A DNA stretch of 64,000 bases from Dyadobacter sediminis. Lineage in GTDB: Bacteria; Bacteroidota; Bacteroidia; Cytophagales; Spirosomataceae. Every line of letters starts with the position of its first letter. The first letter of the stretch is position 1. The stretch is from the NCBI RefSeq assembly GCF_005860765.1, contig NZ_VCEI01000011.1, positions 1,403,819-1,467,818 of the forward strand, given 5' to 3'. Positions 8,456 through 18,139 of this stretch are shown here, one piece after another. The translations under genes and the position numbers were made by a program. The notes under the pieces were generated by a model. The model had not been told where the DNA came from, did no database searches, and saw nothing but the letters and a program-made list of their open reading frames with translations.

Positions 8456-9226
8456 ATGGAACTATATGTTTTTGACGGCACACTGGAAGGTTTGCTGACT
8501 GCTGTTTTTGACTGTTACCAGAGAAAAGCCGGTACAGTGAAAATTGTCAGTCAGGAAAACTTTCATCCGGACGTATTTCAGGAAAGTTTTACGGTTGTCA
8601 GTGCGGATGAAAAAGCCAACCGGGTTTGGGCCGGATTGAGAAAAAAGCTGGATAAAGACTGGATGCTGCGATTTTATAAATCGTTTTTATCTGAAAACCC
8701 GGATACTTTTCAGGACCTGCTGGAATTTTCAAGGTATATTCTTGATAATCCGGCAGGTGCCGGAGAGAATTTTGGCAACAAGCATGTGCTGGCCGTTTCC
8801 CAAATGGCGCAGAAAGTACATCGTGAAAAGCACAGAATGGAAGCATTTATCCGTTTTCAGCAGACGGCGGACGGCATTTTTTACGCGCATATCGAACCGG
8901 ATTTTAACGTTCTGCCACTTATTTCGGATCACTTCAAAAATCGTTATGCCGATCAGAAATGGATTATTTATGACCTGAAACGCAAATACGGACTTTATTT
9001 TAATCTTGAAACAGTAGAAGAAGTTGCTTTTGATTTTACAACGGAAATGTCGCCCGCGCTGAATGCATTGCCAGAAACGCTTCTTGACCCGAAAGAAGAA
9101 TTATACTCCTTGCTTTGGAAAGATTACTTTCGAAGCACCAATATTCCTGCAAGAAAGAACATGAAGCTTCATATCCGGCATATTCCAAAACGTTACTGGA
9201 AGTATTTGTCGGAAAAACAGGTTTAG
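8456..9226 (+). CDS. Partner protein of the radical SAM enzyme (TIGR03915/DUF4130 type)
   Basis: A 256-residue protein that starts at the base after the radical-SAM stop, so translation is coupled. The N-terminus (LYVFDGTLEGLLTAVFDCYQ) and the middle (HRMEAFIRFQQTADGIFYAHIEPDFNVLPLISDHFKNRY) match the SAM-associated DNA metabolism family. In some bacteria this domain is fused to a uracil-DNA-glycosylase domain; no such domain is present here. The function is probably to deliver or recognise damaged DNA for the radical SAM partner. That is inference from co-occurrence. Confidence 0.85.
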   Translation: MELYVFDGTLEGLLTAVFDCYQRKAGTVKIVSQENFHPDVFQESFTVVSADEKANRVWAGLRKKLDKDWMLRFYKSFLSENPDTFQDLLEFSRYILDNPAGAGENFGNKHVLAVSQMAQKVHREKHRMEAFIRFQQTADGIFYAHIEPDFNVLPLISDHFKNRYADQKWIIYDLKRKYGLYFNLETVEEVAFDFTTEMSPALNALPETLLDPKEELYSLLWKDYFRSTNIPARKNMKLHIRHIPKRYWKYLSEKQV

Positions 9227-9377
9227 ACAAGTTTGTTACTTTCCTGACATTGTTTTTGACAATTTCGTCGAATCTGTTCCATATCTAATGAAAACGACGC
9301 TGCAATTGTCTTTTGAAAGGAATTATTGTTTAATTTTTCAGCAAAAAATCTTAAACCTGAAAGATCAGAATACGTTC

Positions 9378-10067
9378 ATGAAAAAAGCTTTATGCATTTG
9401 CGCTTTCTTTACCTTGCTGTTTGCCAATCCAATACTGGCTCAGACGAAATCTCTTTTTAATGGTAAAGACCTGACCGGCTGGCATACGGATGTTCCGGAA
9501 ATGGACAAAGATCCGAAACAAAGAAATCCGTTCCTGGTGCGTAATGGCCTGTTGGTCAGCTTGGGAACACCCGGCGGACATTTGATTACAGATGAGGAAT
9601 ATCAGAATTTCAGGCTGACTTTTCAGTACCGTTTTGCAGGAAAGCCAGGCAATTGCGGGGCGCTGGTTTTCGTTTCCACTTCACGCGCTCTATACGATAT
9701 GTTCCCAAAATCCATTGAAATCCAGATGATGAACCAGAATGCCGGCGATTTCTGGTGCATTCAAGAAGATATTACGGTTCCCAATATGGAAAAAAGACGC
9801 GGTCCCAAGGAAAAATGGGGCGTAAACGGTGACAAACTGCGCAGGATTCCAAACCTGACCGATGGCACCGAAAAACCGCTTGGAGAATGGAACAGCATGA
9901 CGATTGAATGTCTCAAAAATTCGATCAAGGTCTGGCTGAACGGTGAACTGGTCAATTACGGCTATAATGCAACGGCAGAGAAAGGAAACATTGCATTGCA
10001 GTCGGAAGGATCGGAAGTGGAGTTCAGAGAAGTAAAAGTTGCACCTATTAAAGCGTTGACGAAGTAA
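9378..10067 (+). CDS. Secreted DUF1080 (3-keto-disaccharide hydrolase fold) protein
   Basis: 229 residues from the ATG at 9378. A longer frame begins at 9288, but only the later ATG gives a normal signal peptide (residues 1-21, ending ILA-Q). A single concanavalin-like domain follows: SLFNGKDLTGWHTDVPEM, FLVRNGLLVSLGTPGGHLIT, YQNFRLTFQYRF, then EGSEVEFREVKVAP at the end. The fold is found in enzymes acting on 3-keto-sugars and in glycan-binding proteins. It stops at TAA immediately before the ATG of lspA. The link with lspA may only be positional. The Gfo/Idh/MocA genes later in the window could supply keto-sugar substrates. Confidence 0.8.
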   Translation: MKKALCICAFFTLLFANPILAQTKSLFNGKDLTGWHTDVPEMDKDPKQRNPFLVRNGLLVSLGTPGGHLITDEEYQNFRLTFQYRFAGKPGNCGALVFVSTSRALYDMFPKSIEIQMMNQNAGDFWCIQEDITVPNMEKRRGPKEKWGVNGDKLRRIPNLTDGTEKPLGEWNSMTIECLKNSIKVWLNGELVNYGYNATAEKGNIALQSEGSEVEFREVKVAPIKALTK

Positions 10068-10577
10068 ATGCAAAAGTTAAAGTCGGACCGTGTTGCACGC
10101 AATATAGCCATTCTGATCATTCTTGTTGCCAATATAGGATGTGATCAGATTTCCAAAAATGTGATCAGGAAGCATGTAGGTTTTTACGAGACGATCAGTG
10201 TTATTGAAAATTATGTAACGATTACTTATGTTGAAAATACGGGTGCTTTTCTGAGTATTGGCAGCACATTGCCGCAGTCGGTAAAAATTCTGGTGTTATC
10301 CGTTATTCCTTTGATCGCATTATTTTTTGGCATCGCCTACATTTTGCTGAAAAGAAATCTGACCTTAATGAGTGCGCTAGCGCTCAGCTTTGCTATTGGT
10401 GGCGGGATCGGCAATATTTATGACCGGCTTGTTCATGGTTCGGTTACAGACTTTCTGCATATCAACTTCGGTTTTTTTCAAACGGGGATATTCAATATGG
10501 CGGATGTTTCCATTATGACCGGCATGTTCATTTTTTTGATCCAGTCCTATAATCGGCAGTTAAAACGTTTTTTGTAG
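10068..10577 (+). CDS. lspA: Lipoprotein signal peptidase
   Basis: A 169-residue inner-membrane aspartyl protease that removes signal peptides from diacylglyceryl-modified prolipoproteins. Four membrane segments are visible (about 11-28, 72-94, 100-116 and 138-162). Conserved blocks are D26-Q (CDQISK), NTGAFLSIG (57-65), GNIYDRL (115-121) and FNMADVSI (142-149). The catalytic pair should be Asp128 (VTDF) and Asp146 (MADVS). It starts directly after the stop of the DUF1080 gene (TAAATG), so the two are translationally coupled. The repeat array begins 16 bases after its stop. Confidence 0.96.
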   Translation: MQKLKSDRVARNIAILIILVANIGCDQISKNVIRKHVGFYETISVIENYVTITYVENTGAFLSIGSTLPQSVKILVLSVIPLIALFFGIAYILLKRNLTLMSALALSFAIGGGIGNIYDRLVHGSVTDFLHINFGFFQTGIFNMADVSIMTGMFIFLIQSYNRQLKRFL

Positions 10578-10593
10578 GTATTCAGAAGCAGGA

Positions 10594-11143
10594 GGCTCCT
10601 CCGGAGCCGGCTTGTCAATTACGTGAACATTTTTATTGCTACAAACAGGGGGCTCCTATGGAGCCGGCTTATGAATTACTGACACTCTTATTTCTATAAA
10701 CAGGAGGCTCCTCCGGAGCGGGTTTGTTAATTACTTGAACATTTCTATTGCTACAAACAGGGGGCTCCTATGGAGCCGGCTTGTCAATTACCGACATTTC
10801 TATTGCTATAAACAGGAGGCTCTTCCGGAGCTGGCTTGTGAATTACGTGAACATTTCTATTGCTACAAACAGGGGGCTCCTCTAGAGCCAGCTTTTGAAT
10901 TACGTGAACATTTCTATTGCTATAAACAGGGGGCTCCTCCGGAGCCGGCTTGTTAATTACTTGAACATTTCTATTGCTACAAACAGGGGGCTCCTCCGGA
11001 GCCGGCTTGTTAATTACTTGAACATTTCTATTGCTATAAACAGTTTGGCTCTTCCAGAGCCAATTCCAAAAAGGCTCCGGAGGAGCCATACTGTTTGTAG
11101 CAATGACAAATGTGAAAAACAATTTCTTAGCTCCGGAGGAGCT
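10594..11143. repeat. Array of 57-base units with palindromic GGCTCC-N3-GGAGCC cores
   Basis: Eleven hairpin cores occur. Nine are in direct orientation, at 10594, 10651, 10706, 10763, 10818, 10875, 10932, 10989 and 11047, with steps of 55-58 bases. Two are inverted, at 11073 and 11129. Each 15-base core has 6-base arms; units differ mostly in the loop (TCC, TAT, CTC) and by changes that often keep pairing. Between cores runs a conserved AT-rich part (CATTTCTATTGCTA, then CAAACAGGG or TAAACAGGA). The array fills the space between lspA and the convergent aconitase gene. No repeat unit is long enough or regular enough for CRISPR. It resembles REP/BIME-type intergenic elements. Confidence 0.9.
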
Positions 11144-11179
11144 TCCTTGCATGCACCAATTACCAAACGCGATAATCAT

Positions 11180-11224
11180 CAAACAAAAAACCTCCTGTTT
11201 TTGTAACAGGAGGTTTTTTGTTTG
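11180..11224. terminator. Bidirectional intrinsic terminator between lspA array and aconitase
   Basis: A perfect 20-base inverted repeat (11180-11199 and 11205-11224) with a 5-base loop. The GC core is CCTCCTGTT/AACAGGAGG, flanked by A-tract and T-tract on each side, so it can end transcripts from both directions. It lies 20 bases beyond the aconitase stop. Confidence 0.9.
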
Positions 11225-11243
11225 AATTTATTTAGAAGCCAAT

Positions 11244-13517
11244 CTACACGCTTGCTCCGACAGACTTGCGAATAATATTCAATGCAGAACCTGCCTTGAA
11301 CCATTCAATTTGCTGCTCATTGTAAGTATGGTTAACCGGGAACTCCTCAGTACTTCCGTCGCTGTGATGCAGAACGATCGTCAATGGCTGACCTTCTGAA
11401 AAACTTTGCAGGCCAAGAATATCAATCAAATCGTCTTCCTGAATCTTGTCATAATCAGCCGTATTGGCAAAAGTCAATGCAAGCATTCCTTGTTTCTTAA
11501 GGTTTGTTTCGTGAATACGGGCAAATGATTTTGTCAGAATGGCACGAACTCCAAGGAAACGCGGCTCCATGGCAGCATGCTCACGGGATGAACCTTCACC
11601 ATAGTTTTCATCACCTACCACGATGGTTCCGATTCCGTTTGCTTTATAATCGCGCTGAACAGCCGGAACTTCGCTATACTGGCCTGTAAGCTGGTTTTTG
11701 ACGGTATTGGTTTTCTCGTTATAGTAATTTACCGCACCGATCAGCATGTTATTGGAAATGTTATCAAGGTGTCCGCGGTATTTCAGCCATGGTCCGGCCA
11801 TGGAGATATGATCCGTTGTACATTTACCTTTCGCCTTGATAAGTAATTTCAAGCCTTTCAGATCGGTTCCTTCCCATTCTGGAAAAGGAGCAAGAAGCTG
11901 TAAACGGTCAGAAGTCGGGCTTACCAGAACCTGAACCTGGCTTGGGTCTTCGGCCGGAGCCTGATAACCTGCGTCCTCCACGGCATATCCTTTGATCGGC
12001 AATTCCAGTCCGCTTGGTTCGTCCAGCATGACTTCTTCACCATCTTTATTGATCAGCTTATCCGTACGCGGGTCGAACGTCAGTCGTCCTGCAATTGACA
12101 TTGCAGTCACGATTTCCGGCGAAGCTACAAATGAATGCGTATTCGGGTTTCCATCTGCACGTTTTGAAAAGTTACGGTTAAAGGAAGTAATAATGGAGTT
12201 TTTCTCTCCTTTTTCTGCACCATGACGAGCCCACTGACCGATACAAGGTCCGCATGCATTGGCCAGTACAACACCGCCGATTTGTGCAAACGTATCCAGG
12301 TAACCATCGCGGTCCACAGTATAGCGCACAAGCTCTGATCCCGGTGTAATGGTATATTCTGAACTAACCGCCAGCTTTTTATCCACTGCCTGCTGTGCAA
12401 GGGAAGCTGCACGGCTCACATCTTCATAAGAAGAGTTTGTGCATGATCCGATCAGACCTACCGAAAGTACTTCCGGCCATCCGTTTTCTCTTACTGCTGT
12501 TGCAAACTTGGAAAGCGGCCATGCCAGATCCGGAGTAAACGGACCATTGATGTGCGGTTCAAGCGTGGAAAGATCCAGTTCAATCAGCTGGTCAAAATAT
12601 TTGGCAGGATCTGCATAAACTTCTTCGTCGGAACGAAGATTTTCTTTTACTGCGTCTGCTGCATCGGCAATATCCGCTCTTTCCGTTGCTCTCAGGTAAG
12701 CTGCACTTCTTTGATCGTAGGCAAAAATCGAAGTTGTAGCTCCAATCTCAGCACCCATGTTACAAATGGTCGCTTTACCAGTTGCCGAGATGCTTTCCGC
12801 TCCTTCGCCGAAGTACTCAACGATATAGCCGGTACCGCCTTTTACAGTCAGCTGGCCTGCAACCCAAAGGATTACATCTTTTGCAGCCGTCCAGCCGCTC
12901 AGTTTGCCTGTAAGTTTCACACCGATCAGTCTCGGCATTTTCAGCTCCCACGCAAGGCCGGACATCACGTCACTTGCATCTGCACCGCCTACACCGATAG
13001 CGATCATTCCCAATCCGCCTGCATTCGGCGTATGGGAATCCGTACCGATCATCATACCACCGGGAAATGCATAATTTTCCAGTACAACCTGATGAATAAT
13101 TCCGGCGCCTGCTTTCCAGAAACCTAAACCATATTTGTTTGAGACAGACGAAAGAAAATCGTAGACCTCTTTATTTTTATCAACTGCATTTTTCAAATCC
13201 TGCGACGCACCCACTTCAGCCTGAATAAGGTGATCACAGTGTACCGTTGAAGGAACTGCAACCTGCGGTCTTCCGGCCTGCATGAATTGCAAAAGGGCCA
13301 TTTGGGCGGTAGCATCCTGCATGGCTACCCGGTCCGGAGCAAAATCCACGTAAGATTTGCCACGCTCATAAACCTGCGTTGGCGTTCCTTCCCACAAGTG
13401 GGAATATAAAATCTTCTCTGCCAAGGTTAAAGGCCGCCCTTCAATTTTACGAGCAGCTTCTACTCTTTCCTGCATACGGGCATAAACGCCCTTAATCATG
13501 TCTAAGTCAAAAGCCAT
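11244..13517 (-). CDS. acn: Aconitate hydratase, mitochondrial-like type
   Basis: A 757-residue enzyme that interconverts citrate and isocitrate in the TCA cycle. Its length and sequence match the mitochondrial/Bacteroidetes aconitase class rather than E. coli AcnA (about 890 residues) or AcnB. Cluster-binding cysteines are visible in [11 protein letters not shown] and ACGPCIGQW. Substrate-binding blocks include [29 protein letters not shown] and [15 protein letters not shown]. The fold order (domains 1-3, linker from about 510, swivel domain 4) is intact. It is monocistronic and convergent with lspA, sharing a terminator. Confidence 0.97.
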   Translation of the reverse strand: MAFDLDMIKGVYARMQERVEAARKIEGRPLTLAEKILYSHLWEGTPTQVYERGKSYVDFAPDRVAMQDATAQMALLQFMQAGRPQVAVPSTVHCDHLIQAEVGASQDLKNAVDKNKEVYDFLSSVSNKYGLGFWKAGAGIIHQVVLENYAFPGGMMIGTDSHTPNAGGLGMIAIGVGGADASDVMSGLAWELKMPRLIGVKLTGKLSGWTAAKDVILWVAGQLTVKGGTGYIVEYFGEGAESISATGKATICNMGAEIGATTSIFAYDQRSAAYLRATERADIADAADAVKENLRSDEEVYADPAKYFDQLIELDLSTLEPHINGPFTPDLAWPLSKFATAVRENGWPEVLSVGLIGSCTNSSYEDVSRAASLAQQAVDKKLAVSSEYTITPGSELVRYTVDRDGYLDTFAQIGGVVLANACGPCIGQWARHGAEKGEKNSIITSFNRNFSKRADGNPNTHSFVASPEIVTAMSIAGRLTFDPRTDKLINKDGEEVMLDEPSGLELPIKGYAVEDAGYQAPAEDPSQVQVLVSPTSDRLQLLAPFPEWEGTDLKGLKLLIKAKGKCTTDHISMAGPWLKYRGHLDNISNNMLIGAVNYYNEKTNTVKNQLTGQYSEVPAVQRDYKANGIGTIVVGDENYGEGSSREHAAMEPRFLGVRAILTKSFARIHETNLKKQGMLALTFANTADYDKIQEDDLIDILGLQSFSEGQPLTIVLHHSDGSTEEFPVNHTYNEQQIEWFKAGSALNIIRKSVGASV

Positions 13518-13835
13518 AGTAATTAACTATATTGGATTATCTGTTGTCAATAACACGCGAAAGTACGAAATTACCGAATATCCGAAGGTATCCGTCCGGT
13601 TTTTCAGTACTATTTAGCATCATTATATACTAATGTATCATTAAGATAACCGTGGTGTAATTTTTTTTGTTCTGGCAAGCGATATATTTAAGAAATTATT
13701 TCAAAAACAAGCTGGCAGAATACCCTGATCCGCCGCTATTTTAAAATACCTTTTTAACAGCACTTTGATTTTTTGCTTTATTGTAACCTATATTTGGACA
13801 TTCAAAGTGCTACCAGATCCCTTAAATCCAAAGTT
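13518..13835. other. 318-base divergent intergenic region acn/topA
   Basis: No gene. It carries the leaders of both genes. A clear promoter for topA lies at its right end (see next entry). The aconitase side is AT-rich, with no confident -7 match. I see no repeat core of the lspA array here. Confidence 0.6.
13764..13796 (+). promoter_or_regulatory. topA promoter: TTTG-N21-TATATTTG
   Basis: TTTG at 13764-13767 and TATATTTG at 13789-13796 match the Bacteroidetes -33/-7 consensus with 21-base spacing. Transcription should begin near 13803, so the in-frame codon at 13773 cannot be the start. This supports the ATG at 13836. Confidence 0.65.
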
Positions 13836-16331
13836 ATGTCAAAAAATCTGGTGATCGTAGAGTCACCGGCGAAGGCCAAAACCATTGAAAGTTATTTAGG
13901 GCAGGACTTCACTGTCAAGTCTAGTTTCGGACATGTCCGTGACCTTCCCGAACATGATATGGGCGTGGATGTAGAACATGAATTCCAGCCTTCTTACGAG
14001 ATATCTTCTGATAAAATGAAAGTTATCTCTGAATTAAAGAAGCTGGCCAAGGATGCGGAAGTATGGCTGGCAACGGATGATGACCGCGAAGGTGAAGCCA
14101 TTTCATGGCACCTGAAAGAAGCATTGGGACTTCCCGACGACACCAAGCGGATTGTGTTCCGCGAGATCACAAAAACCGCTCTTCAGAATGCGATTTCCAG
14201 TCCGAGAACCATTGATGCCGATCTGGTGGATGCGCAGCAGGCAAGAAGAATCCTGGACCGACTGGTGGGTTACGAGTTGTCTCCGGTACTCTGGAAAAAA
14301 ATACGCATTGGCAAAACCAACCTTTCTGCCGGACGTGTACAATCCGTAGCGGTCCGGATTATTGTGGAAAGGGAACGGGAAATCGATGCATTTAAAAGCA
14401 AGAGCAGCTTCAAGGTAACGGCGCGTTTCGATCTGGGAAACGGCAAAATACTCAACGCCGAACTTGCCAGAAATTTTGCAAATGAAGCCGATGCAGTCCA
14501 GTTTCTTGAAAAATGCACAGGTGCAGAGTTTTCCATTAAAAACCTGGAAGTCAAACCAGCTAAAAAAACGCCGGCACCGCCATTTACAACTTCTACTTTA
14601 CAGCAGGAGGCTTCCAGAAAACTGAGTTTTTCGGTGGCACAGACGATGTCCGTTGCGCAGCGGCTTTACGAAGCAGGGAAGATTTCCTATATGCGTACGG
14701 ATTCCACCAATTTGTCGGAAGAAGCACTCGACAAGGCCAAGCAGCAGATTACCAAAGAATACGGCAACGATTATTATAACAAAAGGGTTTTCAAAACCAA
14801 ATCCGAATCTGCGCAGGAAGCGCACGAAGCCATCCGGCCAACGGATTTTTCAACGTTAAATGCGAGCAGCGACCGCAATGAGCAGCGTTTGTACGAACTG
14901 ATCTGGAAACGCGCCATTGCTTCCCAGATGTCGGATGCACAGCTGGAACGGACAACGGCAACAATCCGTATTTCCACCACTTCAGAAGAACTGGTTGCGC
15001 AGGGCGAAGTGATCAAATTCGAAGGGTTCCTGAAAGTTTACATGGAATCCAGTGATGACGAAGGAGACGAAGAGCAAAAAGGAATGCTGCCGCCTTTGAA
15101 CATAAACCAGATCCTGAAACTTTCGGACATGAAAGCGACGGAACGTTTTACGAGAAACCCGCCGCGTTATACAGAAGCGAGCCTTGTAAAAAAGCTGGAA
15201 GAAATGGGAATCGGCCGTCCTTCCACTTACGCGCCGACGATTTCAACGATTTTGAAACGGGAATATATTGTAAAGGAAGACCGGCAGGGAACCGAGCGTG
15301 ATTTCAAGGAAATTACACTTGCCAATGATGAAATCAAAAGCAGGGTCAATAAAGAGATATATGGTTCGGAAAAGGCCAAGCTGTTTCCGACCAGTGCCGG
15401 AATGGTTGTGAATGATTTTTTGGTCAGCCATTTTAACAATATCATTGATTATTCCTTTACGGCAAGTGTTGAAAAAGACTTTGATCACATTGCAGAAGGA
15501 CAGCTTCCATGGCAGCAGATGATCAAGGATTTTTATACCCCTTTCCAGAAAAAAGTAGCCGAAGCACGTGAAGAAGCCATTGACCGCAGCCTGACTTCCA
15601 GAGAACTCGGGGAAGATCCGGCGACAGGAAAAAAGGTCTCCGTAAGGATCGGGAAATATGGCCCTTACGTACAGATCGGTGATGTGGAAGATGAAGAAAA
15701 ACCCAAGTTTGCAAGTCTGCAGAAAGGGCAGCTGATGGAAAGCATTACTTTGGACGAAGCGTTTGAGCTTTTCAAACTACCAAGGCAAGTAGGGATTTTT
15801 GAAGATAAGGAACTGATTGTCAACATCGGAAAATTCGGGCCATATGTAAAGCATGACAACAAATACTTTTCACTTGCGCGGACAGATGATCCCATGGCTG
15901 TTACCGAAGAAAGGCTGATTGAAATCATTACAGAAAAACGGCAGCAGGACAGTAACCGGACGATAAAGGAATTCAGTGAAGATGCGGAGGCAAAGGTTCT
16001 GAACGGAAAATACGGACCGTATATCGCATTTGGCAAAAAGAATGTAAAAATCCCGAAAGGAACCGATCCGGCCGCTCTTACTTACGAGGAAATTGTAAAG
16101 CTTGCTGCTGAAACACCGGACAAACCGGCACGGCGCGGAGCGAAAAAACCGGTTGCCAAAACGCCGGCACCAAAAGCGGCTGCGGCAAAAGCGGATGCAC
16201 CGAAAGCGGCCACGACAAAAGCAACTTCAACGAAAGCAACTGCGCCAAAAGCAACTGCGCCAAAAGCAACCGCGGCAAAAACCGCCACTGCAAAAAAACC
16301 GGCCGCAAAGAAAGCAACCAAAAAAAGCTGA
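13836..16331 (+). CDS. topA: DNA topoisomerase I with lysine/alanine-rich tail
   Basis: 831 residues from the ATG at 13836 (MSKNLVIVESPAKAKT). It relaxes negative supercoils. The Toprim domain is first, with TDDDREGEAISWHL; the nicking tyrosine lies in ISYMRTDSTNLS; GIGRPSTYAPTI follows. In place of the E. coli zinc fingers it has about three short C-terminal repeats built on GKYGPYV or GKFGPYV, usual for this phylum. The last 60 residues are a low-complexity KATAPKA/KKPAAKK tail resembling histone H1 tails, likely to bind DNA. A longer in-frame start at 13773 is rejected because it precedes the predicted transcript start. Confidence 0.97.
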   Translation: MSKNLVIVESPAKAKTIESYLGQDFTVKSSFGHVRDLPEHDMGVDVEHEFQPSYEISSDKMKVISELKKLAKDAEVWLATDDDREGEAISWHLKEALGLPDDTKRIVFREITKTALQNAISSPRTIDADLVDAQQARRILDRLVGYELSPVLWKKIRIGKTNLSAGRVQSVAVRIIVEREREIDAFKSKSSFKVTARFDLGNGKILNAELARNFANEADAVQFLEKCTGAEFSIKNLEVKPAKKTPAPPFTTSTLQQEASRKLSFSVAQTMSVAQRLYEAGKISYMRTDSTNLSEEALDKAKQQITKEYGNDYYNKRVFKTKSESAQEAHEAIRPTDFSTLNASSDRNEQRLYELIWKRAIASQMSDAQLERTTATIRISTTSEELVAQGEVIKFEGFLKVYMESSDDEGDEEQKGMLPPLNINQILKLSDMKATERFTRNPPRYTEASLVKKLEEMGIGRPSTYAPTISTILKREYIVKEDRQGTERDFKEITLANDEIKSRVNKEIYGSEKAKLFPTSAGMVVNDFLVSHFNNIIDYSFTASVEKDFDHIAEGQLPWQQMIKDFYTPFQKKVAEAREEAIDRSLTSRELGEDPATGKKVSVRIGKYGPYVQIGDVEDEEKPKFASLQKGQLMESITLDEAFELFKLPRQVGIFEDKELIVNIGKFGPYVKHDNKYFSLARTDDPMAVTEERLIEIITEKRQQDSNRTIKEFSEDAEAKVLNGKYGPYIAFGKKNVKIPKGTDPAALTYEEIVKLAAETPDKPARRGAKKPVAKTPAPKAAAAKADAPKAATTKATSTKATAPKATAPKATAAKTATAKKPAAKKATKKS

Positions 16332-16517
16332 TTTTATCACATTAAATTTCAAAAGCCACCAATACACCGATTGACACGAATATAAGTAGCCGATTGCAAC
16401 AGCCTTCAATCAAGGGCATTTACAAGCTAACCTTTAAGCAATGAATGTTTTCCGACAGCTTAGAGCCTATTGCCAGAAACTACTTGTTACCATTTAAACC
16501 AACATCTGAATTAAACC

Positions 16518-17213
16518 ATGAAGAAACTTGTCGTTCTTTCCGGTGCGGGCATCAGTGCAGAAAGCGGGATCAGTACATTTCGCGACAACGGAGGGTTATG
16601 GGATAATTACCGGATTGAAGACGTAGCGACGCCGGAAGCATGGCATAAAAACCAGGAATTTGTCCTTGATTTTTACAATCAGCGCAGAAAACAGGCATCC
16701 AGTGTAAAGCCCAATCCGGCGCATTATGCATTGGCTGAACTGGAAAAGCACTTTGAAATAACGATCATCACGCAAAATGTGGACAACCTGCATGAAATAG
16801 CAGGATCGACGAACGTAATCCATCTGCATGGAGAGTTATTCAAATCCAGAAGTACAAAAAATCCGGATCTGGTTTATGAAATGAAATCGTGGGAACTGAA
16901 AAAAGGCGATTTATGTGAACTTGGAAGCCAGCTTCGGCCTCATATCGTATGGTTTGGAGAAGAAGTCCCGATGATGGAAACGGCCATTGACATCACCGAA
17001 CAGGCAGACCTGTTTCTGGTTATCGGCACATCGCTGGCCGTTTATCCGGCTGCCGGACTTGTCCATTACGTTGGTTCCTCCAGGCCGATTTACATTATTG
17101 ATCCTGCAAAACCGGATATCGGTCTGAAAAAGAACATGACCTTTATACAGGAAAAAGCAACAACCGGAATGGAAATCCTGACAAAGAAATTGATTGACGA
17201 GCAGCAGATCTGA
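16518..17213 (+). CDS. cobB: Sir2-family NAD-dependent deacylase lacking the zinc cysteines
   Basis: A 231-residue sirtuin that removes acyl groups from lysine using NAD+. Key residues are [15 protein letters not shown] (9-23), TQNVDN (85-90), the catalytic His104 in HLHGELF, and [13 protein letters not shown]. The YNQRR segment (Tyr53, Arg56) matches the Y-x-x-R pair that gives class III sirtuins their taste for succinyl- and malonyl-lysine. The four-cysteine zinc site expected after HGELF is missing; only one cysteine (133) occurs before RPHIVWFGE. It may hold the small domain without zinc. It is 45 bases upstream of folD. Confidence 0.92.
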   Translation: MKKLVVLSGAGISAESGISTFRDNGGLWDNYRIEDVATPEAWHKNQEFVLDFYNQRRKQASSVKPNPAHYALAELEKHFEITIITQNVDNLHEIAGSTNVIHLHGELFKSRSTKNPDLVYEMKSWELKKGDLCELGSQLRPHIVWFGEEVPMMETAIDITEQADLFLVIGTSLAVYPAAGLVHYVGSSRPIYIIDPAKPDIGLKKNMTFIQEKATTGMEILTKKLIDEQQI

Positions 17214-17257
17214 CTTTAATAATCAGCTGTTTACATATAAATACACAACAGAACAGA

Positions 17258-18139
17258 ATGCAACTACTTGACGGGAAACTGATTTCTTCCCAAATAAAAT
17301 CAGAAATAAAGGCAGAAGTTGAAAAATGGATCGCGGATGGCGGTAAAAAACCACATCTGGCAGCTGTACTCGTCGGGCAGGACGGTGCGAGTGAAACTTA
17401 TGTTGCTTCCAAAATCCGGAGCTGCGAGGAAATCGGGTTTACTTCTACCCTGCTTCGGTTTGGTCCCGAAATATCCGAAGAATCGCTACTTGATGCAGTT
17501 GAATCATTGAATAACGATCCGGATGTGGACGGTTTCATCGTTCAGCTGCCGCTTCCCAAGCATATTTCCGAAAACACCATTATGGAAGCCGTAAATCCCG
17601 CCAAGGACGTAGACGGTTTCCATCCGGTAAATGTGGGGAAAATGTGCAAAGGACTTCCGTCATACATTTCTGCAACGCCTTTCGGCATCATTGAAATGCT
17701 GATCCGGGCCGGAATCGAAACCAGCGGAAAACATTGCGTAGTAATCGGAAGAAGCCAGATTGTGGGACTTCCAATGAGTATTCTGATGCAGCGCAACGAG
17801 TATCCGGGTAATTGTACGGTAACCATAACGCACAGCAAAACGCATAATCTGAAAGAAATTTGCCAGACTGCGGATATACTCATTGCTGCTTTGGGAAGAC
17901 CGGAATTTGTAACAGCCGATTATGTAAAAGAAGGTGCAGTTGTAATTGATGTAGGTATTTCAAGGGTTGCGGATGCAAGCAAAAAGAGCGGGTTTGCAAT
18001 AAAAGGCGACGTCAATTTCAATGACGTGGCTCCAAAAACCAGCTATATAACTCCCGTTCCGGGCGGTGTCGGGTTGATGACCATCTGCGGCTTGCTGACG
18101 AACACCTTTAAGGCAGCCAAAAAGGAAATTTACAGGTAA
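17258..18139 (+). CDS. folD: Bifunctional methylene-tetrahydrofolate dehydrogenase/cyclohydrolase
   Basis: A 293-residue cytoplasmic enzyme that oxidises 5,10-methylene-THF to methenyl-THF with NADP+ and hydrolyses it to 10-formyl-THF for purine and formyl-Met synthesis. Visible signatures are the catalytic Tyr48 and Lys52 ([14 protein letters not shown]), [16 protein letters not shown], the nucleotide-binding [10 protein letters not shown] and the C-terminal [10 protein letters not shown]. Length is normal. It lies 44 bases after the sirtuin gene, so they may be cotranscribed; both use NAD-type cofactors. Confidence 0.97.
   Translation: MQLLDGKLISSQIKSEIKAEVEKWIADGGKKPHLAAVLVGQDGASETYVASKIRSCEEIGFTSTLLRFGPEISEESLLDAVESLNNDPDVDGFIVQLPLPKHISENTIMEAVNPAKDVDGFHPVNVGKMCKGLPSYISATPFGIIEMLIRAGIETSGKHCVVIGRSQIVGLPMSILMQRNEYPGNCTVTITHSKTHNLKEICQTADILIAALGRPEFVTADYVKEGAVVIDVGISRVADASKKSGFAIKGDVNFNDVAPKTSYITPVPGGVGLMTICGLLTNTFKAAKKEIYR

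Noticed and set aside
10594..11143. The array as a CRISPR
   Set aside because: The units are repeated along their whole length, including the presumed spacers, and no cas genes occur.
10735..11206. Reading frames on both strands inside the repeat array
   Set aside because: The usual step of 57 bases is divisible by three, so each frame repeats itself as a peptide (for example HFYCYKQGAPPEPA). This comes from the DNA repeat, not from a gene.
12552..13127. 191-residue frame antisense to the aconitase gene
   Set aside because: It lies wholly within the conserved aconitase frame and is a shadow produced by codon bias.
13773..13835. Earlier in-frame start for topA
   Set aside because: It precedes the predicted transcription start near 13803, and topoisomerase I homologues begin at MSKNLVIVESP.
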